The notes: generated by a model not told the origin, from the sequence alone. 64,000 nt of DNA from PGZG01 sp046292765 (GCA_046292765.1 JBKBQA010000004.1:248001-312000), one strand, 5' to 3'; shown: positions 28,897 through 37,774, counted from the first letter of the stretch. Numbers and translations: made by a program.

Positions 28897-29622
28897 ATGA
28901 CTTCGAAGTATGCCCGGCTTGACCGTTATCTCAGCCAGCGCCTGAGCCAGAGCCGGCGGGAGATCCAACATCTGCTGGCGGCCGGCCGGGTGCAAGTCGA
29001 CAACGCTGTAACGCGCGACGGGCAACAGCGCATCGGTCCGTTCTCCAGGGTGCAGCTTGATGCTGAGCTGCTACAGGCCAATCAGGCCCGCTACATGATG
29101 ATGAACAAGCCCGTCGGCGTAGTCAGCGCCACCCGCGACAACACGCACACCACAGTCATTGATCTGCTTGACGAGCAGGATTGCAATCACCTGCATATTG
29201 CTGGTCGGCTCGATTTTCACTCCACTGGCCTGTTGTTGCTAACCAACGATGGCGACTGGTCGCGTGCACTTAGTGCGCCAGTGAACCGAATTGGCAAGCG
29301 TTACCGTGTGACAGTAGAGAAGCCCTTGGGGGAAGAGTACATTGCGGCTTTTGCTGAGGGAATGTGGTTCGATTGTGAGGGAATCACCACCCGGCCTGCA
29401 CAGCTGGTGATTGTCAGCGAGTATGTGGCGGAAGTGACTCTTACCGAAGGGCGCTACCACCAGATAAAGCGCATGTTTGGCCGGTTTCGTAACCGGGTGC
29501 TGGGTTTACATCGTTTTGCGGTAGGAGAACTAAAGCTGGATCCGTCACTGGAGGCCGGCAGCAGTCGGAAACTGAGCAGCGCGGAAGTGCTGGCGGCAAA
29601 TCCGCATTACCGATCAGTGTGA
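28897..29622 (+). CDS. rsuA: 16S rRNA pseudouridine(516) synthase
   Basis: This 241-residue enzyme has an N-terminal S4 RNA-binding domain (RLDRYLSQRLSQSRREIQHL) and the RsuA/RluB/E/F catalytic motif GRLDFHSTGLLLLTNDGD with catalytic Asp106. Length and the S4 domain favour RsuA (E. coli 231 residues). I chose MTSKYARLDR; upstream TTG codons lie among the regulatory sites. Confidence 0.88.
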   Translation: MTSKYARLDRYLSQRLSQSRREIQHLLAAGRVQVDNAVTRDGQQRIGPFSRVQLDAELLQANQARYMMMNKPVGVVSATRDNTHTTVIDLLDEQDCNHLHIAGRLDFHSTGLLLLTNDGDWSRALSAPVNRIGKRYRVTVEKPLGEEYIAAFAEGMWFDCEGITTRPAQLVIVSEYVAEVTLTEGRYHQIKRMFGRFRNRVLGLHRFAVGELKLDPSLEAGSSRKLSSAEVLAANPHYRSV

Positions 29623-29792
29623 CGATCATTTTCCAGATCGGTGATTTTCTGATACAGCGCTTCCGCCTGCTCGGTGAGAAATGAGTACTGGCGAATATCA
29701 CCGCCCCGTTGGCTCAGCATGGCTTTTTCCAGCGTTTCGGCGTACTGCTTTCGCAGCTTTTTCAGAGGATCTGGCTTGAGGAAAGCGAACAT
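29607..29792 (-). CDS. Small conserved protein, DUF6435-like
   Basis: This 61-residue protein (MFAFLKPDPLKKLRKQY start, then GDIRQYSFLTEQAEALYQKI) is fully helical and charged. I recall a family of about 60 residues with the same layout under DUF6435; the number should be treated as tentative. Its 3' end overlaps the rsuA stop by 16 nt on the opposite strand. Confidence 0.7.
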   Translation of the reverse strand: MFAFLKPDPLKKLRKQYAETLEKAMLSQRGGDIRQYSFLTEQAEALYQKITDLENDRHTDR

Positions 29793-29917
29793 CACAGTGC
29801 TCCGGTGAAGACTATGTAAATCACGGTAGTCCGCTGGGCCTGAGCGGGCCGTGAAGGCTCCGGAAGTGTCTGGAGCCAGCCCGAGCGAAGTGGAGAGCCG
29901 CACCCGGAGGTTTATCT

Positions 29918-30820
29918 ATGCCCCAGATAACATTGCATGATGGCCAGTCCATGTATGTTCGCACCATCGGCCGCGGCACACCGGTGTTGCTGGTACATGG
30001 ATTCGCTTCCAACTCTGCGCATTGGTTGCCTAATGTACTGCCACTGGCCCACCGTTACCGTTTTATTTTGCCGGACCTGCGTGGCTTTGGCCGATCCTGT
30101 CAGGCGCAGATCACAGACCTCAATGTGTTCGAGCAATATGCCCGTGATCTGCATGACGTGATGGAGCATTTTGAGCTTGCGCCCACAGCATTGGGAGGGC
30201 TGTCCACCGGTGCCTATGTTTGCCTGACCTACAATCGCATGTTTGGTTTTGACCGGGTCAGCAAATATCTGAATATTGAGCATACCCCGGAGTCGCTCAT
30301 CCGAGATGACTGGCAGCATGGATTGTTTTCCGAGAAGCAGGTCGAGCTGTTTGCCTGCTTTGAGCGGTTGCAGGAGTTGGCTGAGAACGCCGGACCAGCG
30401 ACGCCCTACTGGTCGTTGCCGGAGGAGGTGCGGCGCGAGTTTGTCCAGACTCTGACTCGGGTAACGTCTCGGGCATTGAACAACCCGCTGGCCAGAGGCA
30501 CTGCCCGGCTGGCGGGGCAATATGCCGAGCGATTGTTGGCAGGGCCGGTATTTCCGGTGGAGAACTGGTATGCGTACATTCAGGTGATGCGTGCATTCAT
30601 GAACGGCAATGACACCCGCGGCTCTCTGGCAACCATCAAGGTGCCCACCACGCTGATGATTGGTGCCCGGTCCCGTTTTTTCTCCACCGATGGCCAGCTG
30701 GAAATCCAGCGCCATGTGCCCCACGCCAAAGTGGTGACTTTCGAGCGCTCGGGGCACATCCCGATGCTGGACCAGCCGCTGCAGTTTCAGCGTGAGTTCG
30801 CCCGCTTTCTTGCCGGGTAG
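29918..30820 (+). CDS. Alpha/beta hydrolase
   Basis: This 300-residue protein has the oxyanion HG (27-28), the nucleophile elbow GLSTG (Ser96) and a C-terminal SGHIPMLDQP His. The substrate is unknown. It has no signal peptide and stands alone. Confidence 0.9.
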   Translation: MPQITLHDGQSMYVRTIGRGTPVLLVHGFASNSAHWLPNVLPLAHRYRFILPDLRGFGRSCQAQITDLNVFEQYARDLHDVMEHFELAPTALGGLSTGAYVCLTYNRMFGFDRVSKYLNIEHTPESLIRDDWQHGLFSEKQVELFACFERLQELAENAGPATPYWSLPEEVRREFVQTLTRVTSRALNNPLARGTARLAGQYAERLLAGPVFPVENWYAYIQVMRAFMNGNDTRGSLATIKVPTTLMIGARSRFFSTDGQLEIQRHVPHAKVVTFERSGHIPMLDQPLQFQREFARFLAG

Positions 30821-30853
30821 ACGCTGCATTCGCACCGAAACGGGGCGGTCGGG

Positions 30854-31300
30854 TCAGGATGCCATTTTCTGGTGCTCAGCGTGTGTCAGCGTATTCATCA
30901 GGTCCTGTGCGGCGCTGTATAGCTCGCGGATGTCTTTGTGGAAGAACGTCTTGCTGTTGATGGTCTGTACAACCAGCACACCGACCAGCTCACCGCGACG
31001 CTCCAGCGGAATGCCCAGATAGCTGGTATAGCGCTCCTCACCGGAGTCGTCGATGTGGAAGTATTCGGCGTGGGTCTGGATATCCCGGGCCGCCACCGGC
31101 CGTCGGGTACGGGCCACCTTCCCGGTCAGGCCTTGCTGGTAGCTGAAACAGGAGCCAATGGCTTTTTCCAGCCCGCAGGATGCCAGCATGGTGACGGTTT
31201 CGAGGGCGGGGTCGGCACGGTAAAGGCTACATACATCAACCGCCAGCGTGTCCTTTACCTGGCATACTCGCTGATGCATGGCGCGCTCTTGCTCTGTCAT
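30854..31300 (-). CDS. GAF domain protein
   Basis: This 148-residue protein is a single GAF domain (VDVCSLYRAD, GLTGKVARTRRPVAARDI, YLGIPLERRGELVGVLVVQ) closely resembling the N-terminal sensor of PtsP (nitrogen PTS enzyme I). No output domain is attached. It may bind a small ligand and act on a partner protein. Confidence 0.85.
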   Translation of the reverse strand: MTEQERAMHQRVCQVKDTLAVDVCSLYRADPALETVTMLASCGLEKAIGSCFSYQQGLTGKVARTRRPVAARDIQTHAEYFHIDDSGEERYTSYLGIPLERRGELVGVLVVQTINSKTFFHKDIRELYSAAQDLMNTLTHAEHQKMAS

Positions 31301-31414
31301 GGGGGCTCCATTGAGTACGATTTAGTTCTTAGCTTAGCAAGTCGCATGCCAGTATGAGATGGCGAGCCGATTTCCCTGTGCTAGGCTTGCCCGACTGTCC
31401 ACAGAGGTTCCCGC

Positions 31415-32392
31415 ATGTCCCTGCCTGCAATCCTGAAGAACCGCCTGCGTCTGCCGGTGGTGGCGTCCCCCATGTTTATCCTGTCCAACCCCGATCTGGT
31501 CATCGCCCAGTGCAAGGCCGGCGTTGTCGGCTCGTTCCCGGCGCTGAATGCTCGCCCGGCCGACCAGCTGGAAGTCTGGCTAAAGCGCATCACCGAGGAG
31601 CTGGACGCCTGGAATCAGGCCAATCCGGATCGCCCGGCCGCGCCCTTCGCCGTCAATCAGATCGTGCACCGTTCCAACAATCGTTTGCAGCACGATCTGG
31701 ATATGTGCGTGAAGTACAAGGTGCCGATCGTGATTACCTCGCTGGGCGCCCGCACCGACGTGAATGACGCGGTACATAGCTACGGCGGCATCGTGTTGCA
31801 CGACATCATCAACAACAAATTCGCCCGTAAGGCGATCGAGAAGGGAGCGGATGGGCTGATTGCGGTGGCAGCGGGGGCGGGTGGTCATGCCGGCACTCAA
31901 TCGCCGTTGGCACTGATTCAGGAAATTCGTGAGTGGTTCGACGGCCCGTTGTTGCTTTCGGGCGCTATCGCCAGCGGCGATTCCGTTCTCGCGGCGCAGG
32001 CAATGGGAGCGGATCTTGCCTATATTGGCTCGGCGTTCATTGCCACCGAAGAAGCCAATGCAGACCCGCGCTACAAGCAGGCAGTGGTGGATGCCACGGC
32101 GGAAGATATTGTCTATTCCAGTCTCTTTACTGGCGTGCATGGCAACTATCTGCGTCGCTCCATCGAGCTCGCCGGAATGGACCCGGACAACCTGCCAGAG
32201 GGTGATCCGTCGACCATGGATTTTGGCGAAAAGCCGGATCTTGGCGGTGCCAAGGCCTGGAAGGATATCTGGGGCAGTGGCCAGGGCATCGGTGCGGTGA
32301 AGGCAACCTTGCCGGCGGCGCAGGTAGTCGAGCGTCTGCAGAAAGAATATGCCGATGCCTGGGCCAGACTCCAGCAACAGGTGGTGGCGTAA
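31415..32392 (+). CDS. Nitronate monooxygenase family FMN enzyme
   Basis: This 325-residue TIM-barrel flavoprotein oxidises nitronates or related compounds. Family motifs are VVASPMFILSNPDLVIAQCKAGVVGSF near the start (shown in part), GAGGHAG (FMN phosphate site and catalytic His) and GSAFIATEEANADPRYKQ. Length is typical. Confidence 0.9.
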   Translation: MSLPAILKNRLRLPVVASPMFILSNPDLVIAQCKAGVVGSFPALNARPADQLEVWLKRITEELDAWNQANPDRPAAPFAVNQIVHRSNNRLQHDLDMCVKYKVPIVITSLGARTDVNDAVHSYGGIVLHDIINNKFARKAIEKGADGLIAVAAGAGGHAGTQSPLALIQEIREWFDGPLLLSGAIASGDSVLAAQAMGADLAYIGSAFIATEEANADPRYKQAVVDATAEDIVYSSLFTGVHGNYLRRSIELAGMDPDNLPEGDPSTMDFGEKPDLGGAKAWKDIWGSGQGIGAVKATLPAAQVVERLQKEYADAWARLQQQVVA

Positions 32393-32407
32393 AGCAGCAC
32401 TAAAAAG

Positions 32408-33250
32408 TCATTGACTGGTCTTTTCCCGCGCTCGCTGTACTCGCAAGTCCTGCGCCAGCATCAGTCTGGCGAGCTGTGTCACCTCGGCGATGGTGTTGAC
32501 CACCGCCTCCGGTCGATGCGGGTGGCGCGAGGTGCCGGGAAAGATCTGGTCAATCCAGCTCTGGCTCCATCCGGCACCGTTATAAAAAATTGGCGTAATA
32601 CCGGCAAGGCGAGCAGCAATCACATCGGTGGTGCTGTCGCCCACATACCAGACGCGCTCATCGGCGGGCAGCGCCAACTCGGAGAGGGCGCGCAGCAAGG
32701 CATCCGGCGCCGGCTTGCGTCGCGCCACATCGGAGCCGCATACGGTGACATCAAACAGATCCTGCCAGCCGCGGCCATCCACCAGTGCCAGTTCACGTTC
32801 GAAAAAATCCCTGCGACGGTTGGAGATAACCCCCACCGGCAGACCGACCGCTTTCAGGCGTTCAATCTGTTCGCGGATATCTGCCTCCAGCGGAAACACA
32901 TCGGCGATGTGGTTCTGGTAGGCAGCATCAAATGCCTTGTGAGCTTCGGTCTTGGCGTCGTCATCGTCGCCGAACAGGATCTCGAAGATATCGGTGCGGG
33001 AAATCTTCCGTTGCGCCACGACCTTCGGGTGCAGGTGATGATGTTGGCGAACATATTGCAGCAGGCGCGCATCTTCCGGTGTCTTGGACTCATCCTGATG
33101 AATTAGCCGCTGATCGAGGCCAAGGCGGCCCAGCTCTGTCAGCATGTCATCAATGGCCTGATACATGGCGCTATGGGTATCGACCAGTGTCGCATGCCAG
33201 TCGAACAGGATGGCATCGGGACGGGTGCCGGGCAGTTGCAGAATACTCAT
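32408..33250 (-). CDS. HAD-superfamily hydrolase with variant DWHAT motif
   Basis: This 280-residue protein has motif I as FDWHATLVDT: the nucleophile Asp is kept but the usual second Asp is His. Motif II (VISNRR), motif III Lys (CGSDVARRKPAPD) and motif IV (WYVGDSTTDVIAA) are present. The variation recalls phosphonatase-like HADs, where the second Asp is also replaced. Substrate unknown. It is convergent with the nitronate monooxygenase gene. Confidence 0.85.
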   Translation of the reverse strand: MSILQLPGTRPDAILFDWHATLVDTHSAMYQAIDDMLTELGRLGLDQRLIHQDESKTPEDARLLQYVRQHHHLHPKVVAQRKISRTDIFEILFGDDDDAKTEAHKAFDAAYQNHIADVFPLEADIREQIERLKAVGLPVGVISNRRRDFFERELALVDGRGWQDLFDVTVCGSDVARRKPAPDALLRALSELALPADERVWYVGDSTTDVIAARLAGITPIFYNGAGWSQSWIDQIFPGTSRHPHRPEAVVNTIAEVTQLARLMLAQDLRVQRAREKTSQ

Positions 33251-33366
33251 GGCAACAGTGTTGCCTGATCCAGAGGCTCCGGCAAGCGGGTCTGAGGCGG
33301 GCGAGGGGGGGGCGCAGTGGTCGGGTATCCGGGTGGCAATGGAAGCTCTTCCCTCAACATCACTTC

Positions 33367-33380
33367 TTGATCCACATCAA
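33367..33380. promoter_or_regulatory. Perfect Anr/FNR-type binding site upstream of alkB
   Basis: TTGATCCACATCAA is an exact match to the TTGAT-N4-ATCAA consensus of FNR/Anr-family regulators. Its centre is about 100 bp before the alkB ATG. Downstream, GATGTA (33406-33411) could be a weak -10 at a spacing close to class II activation. Confidence 0.65.
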
Positions 33381-33473
33381 TACATCACAAACCGTGACAT
33401 TGGACGATGTAACCGTTCTGGCAGCCCGGGCAAGGTGCCCTGTCAGCCAGCTAACCAGATGGGAGACAGACCC

Positions 33474-34631
33474 ATGCTCGAGAGACTTTCACCCAATACC
33501 ATGGCGCAGCTGAAGAAGTGGGGTTTCCTGCTGTTCTGGCTGGCGGTGCTGCCGGTGCTGCCTGTTGCGGCTTATATGGGCCGCGAGACCGGCACCCAGG
33601 ACTACTGGGCCTGGCTGATCTATTTCACCGTGTTCGGCATCATTCCGGTGCTGGACTATATCGTCGGCAAGGACCCGAGCAACCCGGACGAGCAGACCGA
33701 GGTGCCGCTGCTGACGCAGCAGAAGATCTACCGGGTGTTCCCGCTGATCCTTGGCTCAGTGTGGCTGGGGGTGCTGTATTTCGGCGGCCATATCTTCGTC
33801 AGCAATGATTACGGATTGCTGGGCCAGATTGGCTGGATCCTGTCGATCGGCACTCTCGGCGGCGCCATCGCCATCGTGCTGGCCCATGAGCTGGTACACA
33901 AGGACGAGCGCATTGAGAACTGGTTCGGTGGCTTGCTGCTGTCCAGCGTTTGCTATGCCGGTTTCAAGGTGGAGCATATTCGTGGCCACCATGTATTTGT
34001 TGCCACCCCGGATGACGGCGCCTCCGCCAAGTTCAATCAGAGCGTCTGGCACTTCCTGCCGCGGGCACTGAAGCACAACTTTCTCACCGCCTGGCAACTG
34101 GAAGCGGACCGTCTTAAGCGCAAAGGATTGAAGGCGTTCAGCGTGCATAACGAGTTGGTCTGGTGGTACGCCATCAGCGGCCTGTTCGCGCTGTCGTTCT
34201 TCCTGCTCTGGGGCTGGATGGGTGTGCTGTTCTTCCTGCTGGTGGGTCTGGTCGCTGGTAGCACACTGGAAGTGATTAACTACGTTGAACACTATGGCCT
34301 GCATCGTCGCCTGATGGATAACGGAAAATACGAGCGTATTACCCCGGCGCATAGCTGGAACTCGAACTACTTCCTGACCAATCTGGCCCTGTTCCAGCTG
34401 CAGCGCCACAGTGACCATCACGCCTATGGCAAGCGTCGCTATCAGGTGCTGCGTCACTATGAAGACAGCCCGCAACTGCCGGGCGGCTATGCGGCCATGT
34501 ATGTGCTGGCGCTGGTGCCGCCACTGTGGAAGAAAGTGATGAACCCGCGCGTGGAAGCTTACTATCAGGGTGAGATGGATCAGCTGTTCCGGGATCGGCC
34601 GCGGGTGAACAATATTGCGGTAAATGGGTAA
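33474..34631 (+). CDS. alkB: Alkane 1-monooxygenase (integral-membrane AlkB)
   Basis: AlkB hydroxylates medium-chain n-alkanes at the terminal carbon using rubredoxin electrons. The 385-residue protein has six membrane helices and the diiron histidine boxes HELVH (138-142), HIRGHH (168-173) and RHSDHH (311-316), plus NYVEHYGLHR (269-278). The ATG at 33474 has GGGAG 8 nt upstream. It is monocistronic: no rubredoxin, alkS or aldehyde dehydrogenase is adjacent. Length is like A. borkumensis AlkB2 rather than AlkB1, but assignment to either needs a tree. Confidence 0.96.
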   Translation: MLERLSPNTMAQLKKWGFLLFWLAVLPVLPVAAYMGRETGTQDYWAWLIYFTVFGIIPVLDYIVGKDPSNPDEQTEVPLLTQQKIYRVFPLILGSVWLGVLYFGGHIFVSNDYGLLGQIGWILSIGTLGGAIAIVLAHELVHKDERIENWFGGLLLSSVCYAGFKVEHIRGHHVFVATPDDGASAKFNQSVWHFLPRALKHNFLTAWQLEADRLKRKGLKAFSVHNELVWWYAISGLFALSFFLLWGWMGVLFFLLVGLVAGSTLEVINYVEHYGLHRRLMDNGKYERITPAHSWNSNYFLTNLALFQLQRHSDHHAYGKRRYQVLRHYEDSPQLPGGYAAMYVLALVPPLWKKVMNPRVEAYYQGEMDQLFRDRPRVNNIAVNG

Positions 34632-34655
34632 GGAATTATCTGCGCTGATTGGTTG

Positions 34656-34683
34656 GGGGCCGGATTATCCGGCCCCATTTTTT
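34656..34683 (+). terminator. Rho-independent terminator of alkB
   Basis: An 8-10-bp GC stem (GGGGCCGG / CCGGCCCC) followed by ATTTTTTC, 25 nt after the alkB stop. Confidence 0.9.
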
Positions 34684-35105
34684 CAGGGGCTGATGCTTAA
34701 CTCCAACTTGCGCCCAACTGCGTGAAGTGCCGCCTCGATCATTTCCAGCTTCGACGCATGGCGCGGGTTCAGCAAGCGATCCACCTGCGGCATGTGTACA
34801 CCAAGACGACGCGCCAGCTCCGCCTTGCGAATGTTCTGCTTCAGCATCTCGTTGTGTAGTAACACCTTTGCAGTGACTTGCGCTGGCATGGTCGCGGGAT
34901 GACGCCCGCGTTTGACCCGCTGCGGGAAAGGCACAGGTTGACGATCGGCAATACGGCCCTGAATAGCGGTTTCAATCGCATCGATGGCATTCAGTAATGC
35001 CTCCTGCTCATCGTCGCCCACTGAAGCCATTTCCGGCAGTTCGGCACAGGTGGCAAGCCAGCTCTTGTTGGTGTCTTTTTCCAGAGTAATGCCGTAGGTC
35101 AGCAT
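34683..35105 (-). CDS. hicB: HicB-family antitoxin
   Basis: This 140-residue protein has an N-terminal RNase-H-like HicB fold (SWLATCAELPEMASVGDDEQEAL) and a C-terminal HTH (NIRKAELARRLGVHMPQVDRLL) for autorepression. It lies 15 nt after the hicA toxin gene in the order toxin-antitoxin usual for HicAB. Confidence 0.88.
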   Translation of the reverse strand: MLTYGITLEKDTNKSWLATCAELPEMASVGDDEQEALLNAIDAIETAIQGRIADRQPVPFPQRVKRGRHPATMPAQVTAKVLLHNEMLKQNIRKAELARRLGVHMPQVDRLLNPRHASKLEMIEAALHAVGRKLELSISP

Positions 35106-35120
35106 GATGATCCTCAGGTG

Positions 35121-35300
35121 TTACTTAAGGCCAAGATCCTTGCGAATCTTGTTTTCGAGTCCCTTGCCCATTTCCTTGGCGCCATGGTTAGGGAAGACGC
35201 TGGTGCGACCATTCAGGCGGACCAGCATGTGGCTGCCTTTCCCCGGTTCCAGCACGGCGCCCTGACTTTCCAGCCAGCGGCGGAACTCGTTGTACTTCAC
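35121..35300 (-). CDS. hicA: HicA-family mRNA interferase toxin (short ORF, GTG start)
   Basis: This 59-residue protein reads KYNEFRRWLESQGAVLE after the start, then KGSHMLVRLNGRTSVFPNHG with the catalytic His of GSH, and ends IRKDLGLK. It is a complete HicA dsRBD-like fold. It is easy to miss because the start is GTG and the frame is under 60 codons. It is directly upstream of hicB. Confidence 0.88.
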   Translation of the reverse strand: MKYNEFRRWLESQGAVLEPGKGSHMLVRLNGRTSVFPNHGAKEMGKGLENKIRKDLGLK

Positions 35301-35329
35301 GGGATGATGCCTGAGGGGTGGTCATTGAG

Positions 35330-35343
35330 CAACATATATGTTG
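35330..35343. promoter_or_regulatory. Palindrome at the hicAB promoter
   Basis: CAACATATATGTTG is a perfect 14-bp palindrome 30 bp upstream of hicA, in the place expected for the HicB operator; its AT centre may overlap the -10. Confidence 0.6.
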
Positions 35344-35551
35344 TGTTGTCGGTTGAGCAGGGAGGCCAGAATGGGCGCTACGGGGTTGCTTGTCTGTCAT
35401 CCCGGAGCGCCGATATCTGTCAGTCGCCGGACTGTGTCGCTGCCGATCGACTCAGGCTCGTGATGCCGGTGCCGCAGGGTCAGCGTGCCATTTGGCCAGA
35501 TTGGCCAGTCAGGTTGAATCCTCGCGGACATTGGTTTAGGCTTATCGAAAA

Positions 35552-35562
35552 TGGTTAAACCA
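35552..35562. promoter_or_regulatory. GntR/FadR-type operator upstream of the GntR gene
   Basis: TGGTTAAACCA matches the TGGT-N3-ACCA layout common for FadR-subfamily regulators, 37 bp before the GntR start. A wider repeat ATTGGTTTA (35530-35538) / TAAACCAAT (35556-35564) includes it. Confidence 0.5.
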
Positions 35563-35599
35563 ATTTATCCTTGTCGTAAGATACCCGCTGGGTTTAACA

Positions 35600-36379
35600 A
35601 TGAACGACCGTCTTCTTCCGGACCAAATCGCCGACTTTCTGATCGCGCTGATCTTTATAAAATCGCTGAAGCCGGGAGACCGGCTACCGGCCGAACGCCG
35701 ACTTTCTGAGCTGCTGCAGGTCGACCGCACATCGTTGCGGACCGCGCTGAAAACACTGATTCGCATGGGCTTGCTTGATTCGGTACAGGGCTCGGGGATT
35801 ACGGTCCTTGACCCGAGGCGGCACGCCGGTGTCGATATGCTGGACGCCGTATTGCGCATTCCCGAACTGGAAATAGGCTCGCGTCTGATGATTCAGTTGA
35901 TCGAGAGCTTTATTCGGACTTTGCCTACCATGGTACGACGCGCCATTGAGATGGGCGATCGACGGGAGCGGGCAGAAATCCTCGCGCAACTGCATATTCA
36001 GATAAGCAGATACACAAGCGGTGCCAACGTTGCCGAACTGGCAGCTATCGATGTGTCCCTGCAAGACATGATGGCTGACAGAATTGACCACCCGCTCGCC
36101 ATTATGACGGCGAACTCAACACGCAGGCTGCGGCATATGCTGACGACGATGCTATACGAGAAAGTTAATCTTGAGAGTCACTTTGACGCTCAATTGAACT
36201 TGATTGAGGAGGCAATCTCTGGCGTGCTTGGCATGGGTGATATGCAAAAAAAATACGCTTCGCACATCCATGGTCTTAGCCGGAAACTTGTCGCCCATCT
36301 GGCCACGCTTCCGCCAGACCCTCATCTGAAAGCTAGCCCTCTCACCCATCTTCCCGATTTGCGAAACCTGCCAGAATGA
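35600..36379 (+). CDS. GntR-family (FadR/FCD) transcriptional regulator
   Basis: This 259-residue protein has the GntR winged HTH (LKPGDRLPAERRLSELLQVDRTSLRTALKTL, in part, residues 22-60) and a helical FCD-like effector domain. It lies before and in line with a Zn-dependent dehydrogenase gene, which is its likely target with itself. Confidence 0.88.
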   Translation: MNDRLLPDQIADFLIALIFIKSLKPGDRLPAERRLSELLQVDRTSLRTALKTLIRMGLLDSVQGSGITVLDPRRHAGVDMLDAVLRIPELEIGSRLMIQLIESFIRTLPTMVRRAIEMGDRRERAEILAQLHIQISRYTSGANVAELAAIDVSLQDMMADRIDHPLAIMTANSTRRLRHMLTTMLYEKVNLESHFDAQLNLIEEAISGVLGMGDMQKKYASHIHGLSRKLVAHLATLPPDPHLKASPLTHLPDLRNLPE

Positions 36380-36484
36380 GCATAAAGCGGGAAAAACAAG
36401 GTTTTGTAAAGGCCGAACCAGGGCGCAACGAAAGAGCGTTGCCATGAGAAGGAATCTTAGCAGGATCAATATAGCAAAGGTGTG

Positions 36485-36516
36485 CCGTGGATTTGATAGA
36501 TTATCTCAATCCACGG
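36485..36516. promoter_or_regulatory. Inverted repeat upstream of the dehydrogenase
   Basis: CCGTGGATT (36485-36493) and AATCCACGG (36508-36516) form a 9-bp perfect inverted repeat with a 14-nt AT-rich spacer, 38 bp before the dehydrogenase start. It could be an operator or hairpin; no T-tract follows. Confidence 0.45.
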
Positions 36517-36553
36517 GGCGAATTGCTGGGAAAAGACATAAAGGAGGATTGAT

Positions 36554-37732
36554 ATGAAAGCTGTAGTTTGTCAAAACGCGGAGCTCACAGTTAAAAACTT
36601 GCCGGAACCAATTCCCGGACAGGGTCAGGTTCTGGTAGAAGTGCTGCGTTGTGGAATCTGCGGATCTGATTTACACCAAAGACACGCCGCTGACCATATG
36701 CATGCGCTTTTCTCCAATTCCCGGCTTGGTGAAAAATTTCCTGCAGCCAAGGATCCCGTTGTTTTCGGGCATGAGTTCTCTGGCCAGATTCTTGAGTACG
36801 GTCCTGGCTGCAGGAAACGGTTAAAGCCGGGTACTCGCATCGTGGCGCCGCCAACGATTAGGGAGGGCAGAAGCTATGAAACCATCGGTCTGTCCAAGAA
36901 GCATGCGGGCGCCTATGCGGAGCGAATGATTCTGGATGAATTTACCTTACTTCCGGTTCCAAATGGTTTGAGCTCAGATATTGCGGCACTCACCGAGCCG
37001 ATGGCCGTCGCGTTGCACGCTGTTAACATCAGCGAAGTAAAAAGTCGTGACGTGGCTGTAGTGATTGGCTGTGGTCCGATTGGCTTGGCTGTGATCGCAG
37101 CGCTCAAGGCTAAGGGTGTAAAAACGGTAATTGCCAGCGACTTCTCACCCGGCCGCCGGCGTTTCGCAACCCAGTGCGGAGCTGACATCGTCGTCAATCC
37201 GGCCATCGAATCACCATTCAGCCGCTCCGCTGAACACGGCTTCTATGACGACCTGCAAGACCTTATAGATTTTGGCATTGGCACATATGAAAAGCTGGCC
37301 AAACTCCCTCTGCCCTGGTGGCACCTTTGGCGTTTCGGCGAGTGGGTCGGCATGAAGCCCAAGAGCCCGGTGATATTCGAGTGTGTCGGGGTGCCGGGAA
37401 TTCTTCAGGGCATCATCAAGCAAGCGCCGGTATGGTCTCGTATTGTCGTGATTGGTGCGTGCATGGAGCCGGACACCTTCGAGCCGGCGATGGCTCTCCC
37501 CAAGGAAATCAATATCAAGTTCTCGATTGGTTGGACGCCGCTTGAATTCCGCGATGCGCTGCACCTTTTAGCCGACGGCAAGCTAAAATGTGCAGGGATG
37601 GTGACCGGTGTCGTCGGTCTGGACGGTGTGGCAAACGCTTTCGATGCCTTGGCAAACCCCGAACTGCATGCCAAGATTCTTATCGACCCGAAGAGCCCGG
37701 CAATCACTCCTGTTGAAATCCACAGGAGGTGA
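36554..37732 (+). CDS. Zn-dependent alcohol dehydrogenase (MDR family)
   Basis: This 392-residue enzyme has catalytic Zn ligands in GICGSD (Cys36) and GHE (His73, Glu74) and a Rossmann motif (VIGCGPIGLAVIAALKAKG). The four-cysteine structural zinc lobe is absent. A long insertion near residues 225-270 (PWWHLWRFGEWVGMKPKS) is unusual. AAAGGAGG lies just upstream of ATG. With the GntR gene and a possible glycosidase nearby, alcohol or polyol oxidation is likely. Confidence 0.88.
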   Translation: MKAVVCQNAELTVKNLPEPIPGQGQVLVEVLRCGICGSDLHQRHAADHMHALFSNSRLGEKFPAAKDPVVFGHEFSGQILEYGPGCRKRLKPGTRIVAPPTIREGRSYETIGLSKKHAGAYAERMILDEFTLLPVPNGLSSDIAALTEPMAVALHAVNISEVKSRDVAVVIGCGPIGLAVIAALKAKGVKTVIASDFSPGRRRFATQCGADIVVNPAIESPFSRSAEHGFYDDLQDLIDFGIGTYEKLAKLPLPWWHLWRFGEWVGMKPKSPVIFECVGVPGILQGIIKQAPVWSRIVVIGACMEPDTFEPAMALPKEINIKFSIGWTPLEFRDALHLLADGKLKCAGMVTGVVGLDGVANAFDALANPELHAKILIDPKSPAITPVEIHRR

Positions 37733-37774
37733 TTGCAGGGCTTCGAAGTGCTTTGGATTGTCACATTCAGCGGC

